The notes beneath the pieces are model-generated. The model saw only the letters and a program-made list of their open reading frames with translations, ran no database searches and was not told the DNA's origin. A DNA stretch of 64,000 bases. It comes from Pterobdella sp. o SKG-2022. Taxonomy: Eukaryota; Annelida; Clitellata; Hirudinida; Piscicolidae. Location: positions 17,221,447-17,285,446 of the forward strand of contig OZ038322.1 in NCBI GenBank assembly GCA_964035795.1, given 5' to 3'. A program made the translations under genes and the position numbers. Within the stretch, counting starts at the first letter, position 1; each line of letters starts with the position of its first letter. Shown here in pieces: positions 1 to 10,200 of the stretch.

Positions 1-42
1 TCTTTTTTGAAACACTAGAACTTGAAGAACTAAAATGGTTGG

Positions 43-48
43 TTTATT
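43..48 (-). terminator. poly(A) signal of the FERM gene
   Basis: AATAAA on the minus strand (TTTATT on plus), about 80 nt downstream of the stop codon. Confidence 0.55.
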
Positions 49-128
49 AGAAATCATTTTTAAATAAGAAAAAACATGAGACATTGGTAGAAAAAAATAA
101 GATGTCTCAAAAAATGTAAAACCATCCC

Positions 129-519
129 TTAAGCCCATGGGACCAACCTCCTAGTATTGCCATCACTGAGGTAGTACCTGGTGTCGTCATTGAAGCCTTT
201 TTGCCTTTTGTTATAATGGTGGTGGCTCTTTAATGAAGCCACGTCATAGATGTTCTCATTATATAGACTCTTCTTGTGCATCATGCTATCACAATGCATG
301 TCTTCCATTGCTTTCCTGCCTCCACACCCACGCCTAGGATACCTCACAGTGCCTTCATAACCATATATGCGATCCCTACAACAAGCACATCCATACATCT
401 CCTCTCTGTAGTATACCTTAGGTTCCCTGTAGCTATACGCACTATTCTCAGAAAAAGTTGGGTCAATTTCTGAGTAAAAGTTTTCTTCATTCTGGTAATG
501 ATGCATAGGTGGCATATGT
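129..519 (-). CDS. epb41l5: FERM gene exon 16 (stop codon)
   Basis: Last 130 codons, Tyr/His/Cys-rich (EEMYGCACCRDRIYGYEG), ending RRLVPWA and TAA. Acceptor TTCTACAG. An AATAAA on the minus strand lies about 80 nt past the stop. Confidence 0.88.
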
Positions 520-3500
520 CTGTAGAATGAAAGGATGATATTTGTGTGTATTAAGAAATCAATTCAAATGTAACAGTAACTATCAATGTATTGAAGTCGC
601 AAACAAGTTATATACTAAATATAACGATAAAAATTTCTTCATCTCAAAAATGAACGATTGAAACATCCAATGCATAATATAACGCATCATTAGCACCTAT
701 TTTTTCTTGGATCCATAAACTGGTGGTCTCTGTAATACTGCCTGTGAATTGAAATGAATATAAACCACTATCCCATTATAAATAAGGATAAAAAAACTAA
801 GTCCATAAACTGAATAGAAACGCAATCAACACATATGAGTATAAAACTAATCATCTTACAAGTACTATAGTTACTTGACAATAATATCTACTTCAACCAA
901 AAAAGCTTCAAGCTCAAATAATTCAAAAATGATTTAAGCGTTATAGAATTAATATTATATGATGTTACCCTGGCAGTTAGCAACATCTTTAAGATTTTAT
1001 ACTTGATAATGTGACTTCAACTTACTAAAAGCTTCGTATTATTATTCAGTTAATAAAAGTGTTTGATTCAAATCGTTTTTGTTGATAGGCTAGTTTAGTT
1101 AACCAAATGAATCCAAATCTCAAAGTGTCTTAATACAACACAATAACAAGATAATGACCACTAAAAACCAGATCATACCTGGTATATTTGTTATCCCTGC
1201 AGTAGCAAGGATCAGCCTCGTAATAAATATCCTCCTCTTCTTCACCACACCTTGAGTGGCGGTAATGAGGTTGCTGAGGATACCTTCTCCTCATCGCTTG
1301 GTTGCTTCTACAGCTGTATGATATGGTTAAAAAATTAATAAATTCAGTGACGTTAAATTTTTTTAATGAATAGTTTTATGGGTTATAGTGGATTAATACG
1401 CTAATATTGTTGATTTTGAATAAATTCATGGACAAAAAAAATAGAATAACAAATTTTAAGACATCACTGATTGAATCATACAATTTCTTCAAGAAATTTT
1501 TAGCAACATGTGACTCACCCATCATTCACCTTGACCCCCTTCTCCCAGTGCACAGAGGATCTGTTGATACCAGCATCTTCGTCTTCATCACCATTATCCA
1601 TCATCATCCTAATATGTTTTTATGTCTATGGACAATCAAAAAACACGTATAGACCAATAAATTGAGTTATTTTAGCAAAATAATTATAAGATCATCATCG
1701 TTTTACGTCAGTTTCCATGCTAGCATAAATTGGACATAGATATAACATGAATATCATTCTAGAACACTAGTTAGTTTAGTAAGCTACGAAGCTTTTCATT
1801 ATCAACGAAGCTTCGTATCTTAATAAAATAACTAGTGTTCTGAAATTATATTCATTTTATTGTGGCTTTTTGAAAAAATCAGATATAACAGATAATAATG
1901 TAGGCATGGAGCTTTTTAAGTATATACTATTATTTAATATGAATACAGAAGTGTTCTTAATATGAAGGGTGACCTCTTTCTAGCTGAGACCAAAGATAAG
2001 GCTCTAGGCAGTTGATGGTTTTCAACTGTAGAAAATTAGTGGTGGTTTGGTATTATGTTTATATTTGAAAAAATGCTTTTCATGAAGATTAATGGTTGCA
2101 CTTGATGGTCAAATTTACCTTGAAACATTAAAATTAAGCTTATGTGAAATTTCTCACTGTTATGTCTTATGTAGCAACTTCAATATAAACTAACAAAAAT
2201 CTAAAAAAATTATTCAATGCTAGTTATAACATACACCATCAGGTAAAAATTTATTAATAATCTCAAACACCCCCAACAAACATACATTCAGGACAGCTCT
2301 CAATGCCATCAAGATTGTTCCTTGAGCCTCTGATGTTGCTCACCACATCAGGCCTGTTGCCATCAGTCCTTCTGTTGATGCATGGGTAGTTGCTGGGTAG
2401 GTAGTTGTTGTTCCTACTTCTGCGCGAAATGTGGTTGCTTATGTAGTTCCCATGGTTGTTTTTGATGTAGCTTGTATGGTTTTTGGTGTTGTTGTTGACG
2501 TGGACAGTATCTGTGGGGTTTTTGTCCTTGTTGTTTCTTCTGTCCACCTTCAAAATGCTCCTGATGTTTGCTTGGTTGTTGCTGAAGGTGGCGTTGTGTG
2601 CGGCTGTCGTGCTTCGCAGGTTGTTGTTCCTGTATCCAGTGCTTTATATTTAATCAAATAACTCAACAATATTTAAATAAATTCAACCTTTTTTTTTCAT
2701 TTATAACTTGCAACTCAGGTAGTTTGGTAAGAAAAGTATTTGAGAAGTTGTATTAATTTATTCATTAATTAAACACCAAACTCAAACTATTATATCAGAT
2801 AACAGGTGTTTAACCCAGTACATCCCTGGTGCTATACAAATAAAAATATGAACTTCCAACCTTTGAAATGTTTCAAAGTTGATAACTCTGGTGTTAGTGG
2901 TAGCAACTGATTTGGCATCATCTTCATCATCATCATAACCATGCACCGTACCTTCGTCGTCGTCTTCCTCTTCATCAAACTTGTTAGTGGGAGGTTGCTG
3001 GCTATTGAAACTGCCCCATCTTTTGAATCTACTGTAAAGATGGAATAAAATATACTTTTACACTTAGAATTATATATTAAAATATAAAGAAATTTTTACC
3101 TTCAAATTGACGTTTGTTATAAGTATGATAATACTGCGCAAATATAAAAAAATAAAATTGCAACACAATTACTTGTATTTATATACCAATTTAATTTTTA
3201 GGAAACTTAAACGATCCAGTTATAAGCTAAATTCAACAAAAAAATTTTCCCAGTGAACTTCAAATTATGAGGATTTATAAGAACACGTAGACAAAATTTT
3301 TTAGTTAATGAATTATGACAAGGTTTTACATAATGAAAATTTTAGCTAAATAAAAATTTTTTCTACAGGTTCTTATAAATCCTCATAATTTGAAGTTCAC
3401 TGGTAAAATACAAGTTTACAAAAGAACATATGATGTCTTTAAAAAACAACAAAATTGAATTCATGTCCACAAAACATAACCGAACAAACACATCATTCTA

Positions 3501-6407
3501 ACCTACTGAGTGACTCTTTCTTTTCTTTTGCACTATAATCATAATCATCATAATCAATATTCATGCTGGTAAGTGCATTCCTATTCTTCTTACCACCTTC
3601 ATCCCCCTTCTTGCCAATATCCTTCAAGAAATTTTTACTACCACTTTTACTTGATGTATTTTTATTCTCTTTATTCTCAGCATCATTTATCTTGCTGGTG
3701 AGTCGAGTGAAAAATGCATGGTGTTCCATCAGCATCGATACAAGCTTCTTACAGCTGCCCTTGCTCTCACAATCCACACTCACGCCTATGGTGTCTCCCT
3801 GTGGGACAAAGTACGTATGGTCTATGGTTATATTTCCTTATAAACAATTTATGGTTGTTTATACTTATAATACATCCCACTGGGCTTAAGATTGGAAATG
3901 TAAATATTTTTGACAACATATGACTTAATAAATTACATCAAGTTTTTAACTCATTTCTCATCATTATTATTGTTTACCATCTTCAGAACATTTTTATGGG
4001 GTTAGACGTTTTCACCCCATGCTTCTCCATTTAATAAATGTTCTGATAAAACATCACTAACGTATTTGTCCTGCACTTTTAGGGCCAAAGTCTTGCTTTT
4101 GTATGAAATCTTTGTGAGTCGGGGCCTTTGTGAAATTCAAATCATTAATAATGAATTTTATCAAGTTTCCCTTTACTCTATCAAAAACGCATATAAATTT
4201 ATGCACCTCAAAATATTTAGTTAATTTTTAGAATATAATTTTTATTTATTGAACAGCTTAAAACTATCATGATAAGTCATTTTAGCCACTTAGTAACTCA
4301 CTGAAGTATTTAAAAAACCCAAATATCTTTATTTATTTTCATAAAAAAAACTGCTTAAAATTCCTTACCAATAATACACAGCAGTTTTCTCCTTGTTCTT
4401 GAAGATAATGATGCCTATGGGTGACAATCCTACCACTGTCTCAATGCCGTTTGTTGACTGGTGATAAAAGTAAAAAAAAAATACAAGAGTTTTTAGCTTC
4501 CATAAGATTATTAAATTTTTGTTTTCAAAAAAAACAAATTTAAGCTATCCAATATACAAGGTAATACAATGAAACTTCACACATCAATGAAACACATCTC
4601 CACTTTCCTACCCTTATATTGTTTGCCAACACAACACATACTTTGACTGCATGCATGTCCACTCCATAGCAGTCCAACCATTTGACTCTATCGAGGAAGT
4701 TGAACTCACACTTCTCTTGTGAAGAGCCACTGATGGGAGGTTGTTGTAATGTAGGTTATATATGGTACATTTTTTGAACATACTGAAAGCATTGTATTGA
4801 TTACCAAACATAAATATGTAGTGCTTAATGTATTAAAAACAACACAAAATTATATTGATAATAACTTTCACAAGAATAACATGACCTACAAAGATTAATT
4901 TTCCTCATCACTGTAACATTGAGAGCACTATACACCACTATACCACTGTTGTAATACAAAACAACCACAACATACTTGAGCATCTGATAAAGATGCAGAG
5001 AATCCTTCTTGAAGTCTTCAAAACCTTCATCCCGAGTCCAGTCATGCACACACATGCACTCCTTGAAGTCATCATCACTCATATCTTCCCCATTATAATC
5101 TCCCTTCTCACCTTTATGTGGGTTAATGCTATTAAGTGACTCATTGTGTACAAACATTTATTAAATGTATGGTGTGATTATGAGTTATACTTTTTAGTTT
5201 GAGTTTATTGTGATTTAAGATAGTCATCTTGTAAGAAATTGGAGTTTGAATGAACTGACAAATTATTGAACTGTTCAAAATTTTTTGCAAATGATGTTTT
5301 TTTCTCAAAAATTTAGTTGCAAATAAATAAGAATTTAATTAAAAATATATTTATTAAAGTGACAACATCAAAAAATTAATACTTTTTTATAAGAAAAAAA
5401 TAATACAAATAAACCAAATAAGTTTAAGAAAAAAACACAGGAAAATTTAAAATGATGACAAACATTGGAGAATATAAGCTGTAAGCTTCAGAGCCATCTT
5501 GCGCTTGACTGGTAACTTCCGTGTGAAAATATCTTGTCTCACTTGCAAGAAAAACATCAACCTGTGAAAAAATTACCAGTTTCTATTTTTAAATTTATAA
5601 GCATATTATTGTTTAAATCATAAATTTTAAATTTTTGTTCTAGTAGAGCTGAAATGAACAGTATTGTTTACACCCACCTTTCAACTCCACCCAATTTACA
5701 AGGGTCTACAGCATAGAATCTCACTACAAGATAAAATACAGGCAACATCTCATTGTTTGGTATTCCATCATCATTTTCTATATTTTCATTCACTACTGTT
5801 TTGTTTGTTGCTGGTACCTGACTGTTTATGCTTTTTGACATACTCAGCCATTTCTGGTGAAGTTTTAATGATTTAAATATGTATAAAACTCAGCAGTAGT
5901 TTTAAATAGGTAGCGTTTTATCTTACTTGGTTATATTCTTCGTCATAGTAACGCAGACCGAAGTAGCCTATAGACCTGATGTCCAAGTTGCGACATATTG
6001 CCGTCAATAAAGCACTTCCTTTTTCACTCAGCTGAGGAATTTTATACCGTTGATGAAAGTGGTCGGTGTGAAAAATATAATTAAAACCTTAATATCGAAA
6101 AGAATATATGAAGCATCCAATAACTTCACTTTACAAGTGTACCTTGACGAGAGAAATAATTTGTTATATAAAAATATTATTATTTTCAAAATTAAAATTA
6201 AAAGTTTTTATATTTTACGATTTACGCAGTATAAAAACAGCATATATTTAAAACATAGTAACGTTATTTTGCTTTATAATTTTTGAATGTCTTTTCATAC
6301 AATAACCTGGCAGACTGTGTAGGTAAAGTTTCAATTGAAGATAGACGTTTCTCACAAATCTTTTTTTTCAAAGCTTTAGGGAATATCTTTGAAATTGCGC
6401 TGAGCAT
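129..6407 (-). CDS. epb41l5: FERM-domain protein, EPB41L5/Yurt-type, 16 exons, 795 aa
   Basis: Coding exons on the minus strand: 6407-6307, 6142-6088, 6031-5927, 5853-5678, 5561-5464, 5111-4976, 4729-4642, 4457-4369, 4125-4062, 3798-3503, 3031-2861, 2629-2282, 1608-1519, 1313-1179, 741-697, 519-129. All junctions are GT-AG and in phase, and the sum is 2388 nt. F1 is about residues 34-130, F2 about 145-240 and F3 about 245-340. Tell-tale strings are GYFGLRYYD, FFLQVRQDI, WLDCYGVDMHAVK, GLSPIGIIIF, WPRLTKISYKSK and EHHAFF (329-334). The spacing and the MLS start match EPB41L5/YMO1/Yurt, cortical scaffolds of lateral membranes that restrain Crumbs. A FERM-adjacent-like stretch (SSRFKRWGSF, about 402-411) follows. 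The rest is Asn-rich, acidic or Tyr/Cys-rich linker of no recognised fold. The poly(A) signal is at 48-43. The FERM call is firm; the subfamily is probable. The donor of exon 12 was chosen by phase. Confidence 0.9.
697..741 (-). CDS. epb41l5: FERM gene exon 15 (45 bp)
   Basis: Short exon encoding QYYRDHQFMDPRKN. Acceptor TTCACAG, donor AG|GTGCTA, phase 2 to 2. Confidence 0.75.
   Translation of the reverse strand, partial: AVLQRPPVYGSKKK
1179..1313 (-). CDS. epb41l5: FERM gene exon 14
   Basis: Encodes RRRYPQQPHYRHSRCGEEEE and YYEADPCYCRDNKYT. Acceptor CATACAG, donor AG|GTATGA, phase 2 to 2. Confidence 0.8.
1519..1608 (-). CDS. epb41l5: FERM gene exon 13
   Basis: Encodes DNGDEDEDAGINRSSVHWEK. 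Acceptor ATATTAG, strong donor GG|GTGAGT, phase 2 to 2. Confidence 0.72.
1761..1841. repeat. Foldback element, 34-bp arms
   Basis: Inverted arms 1761-1794 and 1808-1841 match at 31 of 34 positions around a 13-bp loop. The arms start AGAACACTAGTTA and end ACGAAGCTT. It sits in a FERM-gene intron and looks like a small MITE. Confidence 0.7.
2282..2629 (-). CDS. epb41l5: FERM gene exon 12 (Asn-rich)
   Basis: 115 codons very rich in Asn and Arg (NNNLRSTTAAHNATF, SNHISRRSRNNNYL). No domain is recognised. The donor AT|GTTTGT is the phase-2 option that joins exon 13. Stronger-looking GTATGT, 6 bp before it, is out of phase. Confidence 0.72.
2861..3031 (-). CDS. epb41l5: FERM gene exon 11 (FERM-adjacent-like)
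   Basis: SRFKRWGSFNSQQ, comparable to the SRFRFSGRTE motif after FERM in EPB41L5, then an Asp/Glu-rich run. Acceptor TTTACAG, donor AG|GTTGGA. Confidence 0.87.
3251..3402. repeat. MITE-like foldback with perfect 34-bp inverted arms
   Basis: Arms 3251-3284 and 3369-3402 are perfect inverted copies beginning CAGTGAACTTCAAATTATGA. Weaker pairing continues inward. There is no ORF. It is non-autonomous and lies in the intron between FERM exons 10 and 11. Confidence 0.8.
3503..3798 (-). CDS. epb41l5: FERM gene exon 10 (F3 end)
   Basis: Starts GDTIGVSVDCESKGSCKKL and reaches MEHHAFFTRL, the last F3 helix. A Lys/Asn/Ser-rich linker follows. Acceptor TGTCCCACAG. The donor AG|GTTAGA lies six codons' reach before an in-frame stop. 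Confidence 0.9.
4062..4125 (-). CDS. epb41l5: FERM gene exon 9 (F3)
   Basis: Encodes PRLTKISYKSKTLALKVQDKY, equivalent to WPKITKMDFKKSKLTL in EPB41L5. Acceptor ACAAAG, donor TAC|GTTAGT. Confidence 0.88.
4369..4457 (-). CDS. epb41l5: FERM gene exon 8 (F3)
   Basis: Encodes VVGLSPIGIIIFKNKEKTAV, the start of the PH-like F3 lobe. The Trp codon is split TG|G across the next intron (GTAAGG donor). Confidence 0.94.
4642..4729 (-). CDS. epb41l5: FERM gene exon 7 (F2-F3 joint)
   Basis: Encodes FNFLDRVKWLDCYGVDMHAV, the diagnostic NFL..A.WL..YGVDMH string of EPB41L5-like FERM domains. Acceptor CATCAG, donor AAA|GTATGT. Confidence 0.95.
4976..5111 (-). CDS. epb41l5: FERM gene exon 6 (F2)
   Basis: Begins EKGDYNGEDMSDDDF, the equivalent of ELGDYD in EPB41L5, followed by a divergent acidic F2 segment. 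The acceptor ATAAAG|GT was chosen because it is the only phase-1 entry that keeps the family alignment. Donor AA|GTATGT. Confidence 0.82.
5464..5561 (-). CDS. epb41l5: FERM gene exon 5 (F2)
   Basis: Encodes LMFFLQVRQDIFTRKLP and KLTAYILQ, the first F2 helices. Acceptor TCACAG; donor CAAT|GTTTGT in phase 1. Confidence 0.92.
5678..5853 (-). CDS. epb41l5: FERM gene exon 4 (F1 end)
   Basis: Contains KWLSMSKSI and LVVRFYAVDPCKL, matching WLDVTKSI...LRVKFYSSEP of the family. About 20 extra Asn/Glu-rich residues sit between them. Donor AG|GTGGGT. Confidence 0.92.
5927..6031 (-). CDS. epb41l5: FERM gene exon 3 (F1)
   Basis: 35 codons including RSIGYFGLRYYDEEYNQ, the F1 signature of 4.1-type FERM domains. 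Acceptor CTCAG, donor CAA|GTAAGA. Confidence 0.92.
6088..6142 (-). CDS. epb41l5: FERM gene exon 2
   Basis: 55-bp exon encoding YTCKVKLLDASYILFDIK, the first strands of F1. It enters in phase 2 after CAAG and leaves in phase 0 at AAG|GTTTTA. Confidence 0.82.
6307..6407 (-). CDS. epb41l5: FERM gene exon 1 (start codon)
   Basis: Starts MLSAISKIFPKALKKK. There is an A at -3 of the ATG, and the start resembles the MLS start of EPB41L5. It ends AG|GTTATT in phase 2. Confidence 0.8.
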
Positions 6408-6758
6408 GCTCACTATTTTTTAAAATAATTCAAAAGCAAAATAATTTGTATCCGTTATTTTAATTTTTAAAAATTAAACTATTTAAAATATTCAGAACAA
6501 TATATCATGAACATCAAATCAAAACACACAATGAAATCCTAGTTATGCAAATTTTAAATCTCGCGTACTTTTTATGGTCCAACTAAAAACTGTTGTTGTT
6601 TCATATATTAACTACTTAAATTGTAAATATGTTTTTATTTTTTTTTTATTTTTTAAATGTTATTCATTTAAATTTTTTAACTAATTTTGTTTATATCATT
6701 TAATGCACTTTTAGTGCAATACCCTCCAAATCTGTAAATACACATTGAATCATTTATT
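6408..6758. promoter_or_regulatory. Probable bidirectional promoter interval
   Basis: 351 bp between the start codons of the divergent FERM gene (minus) and the small membrane protein gene (plus). It is very AT-rich, and I see no clear core motif. The call rests on geometry only. Confidence 0.5.
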
Positions 6759-6912
6759 ATGAGAAAGTATCCCAACGTTACAAATATACTTAAAAAATCT
6801 AATTTATTATATATTTTTGTAAGTTGGAATATTTTGGGTTATTGCATTTACAATTATATGAAACCTTCAAAAGATGAAAAAGAAAAAATCAAGTGGAAGG
6901 AGCTTAGTCAAT
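6759..6912 (+). CDS. Small membrane protein exon 1
   Basis: 51 codons plus one base. It carries the start and the membrane segment. Confidence 0.62.
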
Positions 6913-7128
6913 GTATTTCTTTTATTGGAATATATTCCGAGTAATTAAATTTTTCATCATATTTCAGCTCAAAAATATGTTTCAATGATGACAAACTCTG
7001 ACGACACAATAGAACTTGTGAAATTGAAAGGGTTAAGTCGGTATAATACAGAAACTCTATCCTCTCAAGAATATCTCATTCCTGCACGACCAGTTCCTCC
7101 ACCGTCATCTGCCTCTTCAGACCCATAA
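6759..7128 (+). CDS. Small single-pass membrane protein, 2 exons, 104 aa
   Basis: Exons 6759-6912 and 6968-7128. The donor CAAT|GTATTT and acceptor ATTTCAG bound a 55-bp intron, by far the shortest here. Phase 1 joins cleanly and gives 315 nt in total. Residues about 15-33 (NLLYIFVSWNILGYCIYNY) form one hydrophobic segment after a basic N-terminus. A charged stretch (KPSKDEKEKIKWKELSQ) follows, then a Pro/Ser-rich tail (PARPVPPPSSASSDP). The shape, and the basic-Tyr-SW-x2-LG pattern, weakly recall SMIM26-type mitochondrial microproteins, but I do not claim orthology. An AATAAA occurs at 7234-7239. The gene starts 351 bp from the divergent FERM gene. It was too short per exon to stand out as an ORF; the codon structure of exon 2 is convincing. 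Confidence 0.65.
6968..7128 (+). CDS. Small membrane protein exon 2
   Basis: Encodes QKYVSMMTNSDDTIELVKLK, then a Pro/Ser-rich end and TAA. It has balanced codon use in an AT-rich setting. Confidence 0.66.
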
Positions 7129-7239
7129 ATTTAAACACATCTTTTCAACATACATAATTATTATTTATCATTTAAGTTCAGTCGGAATAGGTGCAAAAGG
7201 CTTTAAATTAAACCTTAAAAGTCTTTTGTTTAAAATAAA

Positions 7240-10200
7240 ATATTAAAAAGTATATGTTTACAGCAATTTACTTTCAAGTAAAAAAACAAGTTTCTAATTC
7301 TATTATATGTAAATGCCTTACAAAATTCGATTTTACAGGTTGTGGTCTTTTTATAGTTTCAAGCTTTTTGAAATACCATACATATGATTTCCAAGTAACT
7401 TTAAAATCAATTCATAAAATGCAACCGAAATGTAAAAGTATTACTCAATCAAAGATTCGAATATCCGATTCACAAATATTTCATCGTTTAAACAGTCAGT
7501 TCTCAAAATTATAATTGAAATGCTTAATGTTCTGAGTTAGTCGATAATGACTAGCCTGTAAATAGAAATCTTTAAAGTTTTCGCTAGAGAGCTTTTGTTC
7601 GCTTTTGTATATTCGACTTTGATAAAAGTTAAATAATATAATTTAATCATCAAAAATTTTTCAAGGCACGTATTTTTTGCTATGTGAAATTTTCCCAAAT
7701 AATGTAAAAAACAGAAAAGGTTATCTCTACAAGAAATAAGATCAATTGATATTTTAGTCAACTTGCATACTCAAAATTACATGTTTTCATAAGTTCATTT
7801 CATTATTTCTTAAGTGTAGAATCTTCAATAAATTATTGCAAAACAGCCTATTAACTTTTAAAAACAACTTAAATATATAAGTGGCAAAACCCGGTTTGAC
7901 CACAATGTGAAATGCTTAATAACTTCCTTTATAAATCAATTCCAATCTTTTGAATAAAATCCCATTAAGTTTGATGATGGTTGGAAGGAGAATACACACC
8001 GACACACGAGCAGTAATCCAGGTTGTACTGGGAGGCGTGGGGTCACGACCTTTGGAAAAAATGAAACACTGAGATTAATGTCATACTGTTCATGTGCTTG
8101 TGTGTTTGTCTATGTGTGTGTGGTTCAGTTGAAAAATATGCTAAAATTATTCAGTTGTAACAAACAATTTTGAAAAATGAAAACAATATTTTCTCTTTAG
8201 GAATTTACATAAATTTGAAATTTTCAAAAATGAAACCTTCTCTGCAATACAAATCAATACAAACAAGCACAACTTGAATCTTTTTGAGAAAATAAATAGA
8301 GGAAGCAAATGATAGCATAGTGACGCACACATACTCACATGAGGGGACGTTTTGATTATAGAATGAATCTGTCAAAGATAATGTGATATGACATCGAATG
8401 GGAGATTATAATTTTTTATTCGTTTTTATTTATTTTCTTTTTTTGCTTTTTAGTGAATTTTTAATTTATTATTTTTGACGATAAGATAAAAATTATTTGA
8501 TATATAATTGGCTGCACTATGACGTATAATTTTTATTTTTACGAGAATATTTTTAACTTCCAGTATTAGCTCTATGAGGATTCTAATGTAATGATCCCAA
8601 AGATAAGAAGAAATTAATTTAATCAATTTCTCTCTTCGAGAAATATTACCAGCCATAGTATAGTTGTTACTTCAATTTGCTCAACATAAAACAACCAATT
8701 TAAATAATCTATATTTCCAATTGATGTTTGTGTAAATTTTTTCCCAAAAAAAAGTAACTTTTTGTGTAATAAAAACAAAAAAGTAAAAAAAATAATTTTT
8801 ATAACTTCATTTCACCATAAATAATCATTATCTAATAAAAAGAATCATTTTGATGTTATTATAGTTGTAATAGCTTATAAATAAACATTAATGTCTACAT
8901 TCCCACCCCCTATCATTTTTCCATCCGCCTACCATTCTACTCTTGGCTGTAGCATCAAAACTACAATGATCAAAGATATACATCAAAAATTAGCTTTTTT
9001 GTTTAAATTTCTTTAATAGTTTCATCATTATGATTCTATAACACTAGCTGTTTAGTGGAGCAAAAGGTTTGATAAATATTTGAAGTTTCTTAAATAACTA
9101 AAAAAACAAATAAAAAAATTTCATCTAAAAAATATCATATTGTAATCCGTTTTTGAAAGTAACTGTTGAACCAAGCTTTCAATCACTCCCCTAAAAAACT
9201 AATAATAGTGTTTACATGACGAAAAAAAATAATATATGTTGCTTTTATATTCATTGAACGTTTACTGCGGTGGTCCTTTAGACCCACATTTATATTAGAT
9301 TAACTCTGAATAATGCTTCGTTGTATTTAACCCTCTATAATTGAAAAATTTTTCACCTAGTTTTAATGTGTTTTTTCTTCATTTGAAAAGAATTTTTATT
9401 GAAAACACACATAAAAGCATACAAGTCACAGTGCAAAAGCTTTAAATAATTAATAAACAAAATAATCAGAACTTTCCTTTAGATTTCTTACCATCTGCTA
9501 CTCTCATATATAAATGTTTTTTTATCACTTCATAGATAAAATTTGCAGCTTTTTGGAAAAAATTTCATCAAAATCTTTTCAAAGTTCTTGAAATTTAACT
9601 TCTAAAAATTGAAATCTGATTTTTTGAAGTTGTTTCAAAAAGAAACTTGATGCTATATAATATATGTGGTTGGCTTATTGCTAATAGAGTTAATAATATG
9701 TTTGTATTAAAGTGAGCAACTGTTGAGAAACCAAACACGAGCTCATGGAAAACAGCGTCTAATTTCGATATAAACTGATTATAATTTCAAAATATCAATA
9801 TATTTGAATAACAAATATATAAATTATCTTAAATTTTCATAATTTAAATTTTGAAAAAATAATGACTCTTTTCAAAGAATCGCATTTGAGAAAAAACAAC
9901 ATTTGAATTTCGAAGAGGGAAAGAACACTCGAAAATACAAAGGGAGGAATGTCAAAAGATACTCATAGATACAAAGACTGGGGTGTTATAATGTAAATCG
10001 ACTGAATGGGTGTGTCAAGCTTTATTCAGCTGGCTTAGTAGTAGTGCTACTAAAACACAAAATATTTTTTTAAAAATTATTTGCACACAAAATCTTTTCA
10101 GTTTCAAGCTATTTTGTATCAAGGTGTGTGAAACGTATTGGTCTCGTTAGGACAAAAGCTAGCTTTCAAAAGGGAATAATTCATCTTTTCCATCATCTCT

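Noticed and set aside
129..515. ORF 129-515 as a stand-alone small gene
   Set aside because: A perfect acceptor precedes it and its phase joins the upstream exons of the FERM gene.
2431..2661. Plus-strand Val-rich ORF
   Set aside because: Antisense shadow of FERM exon 12, whose AAC/AAG-rich codons read as GTT/CTT.
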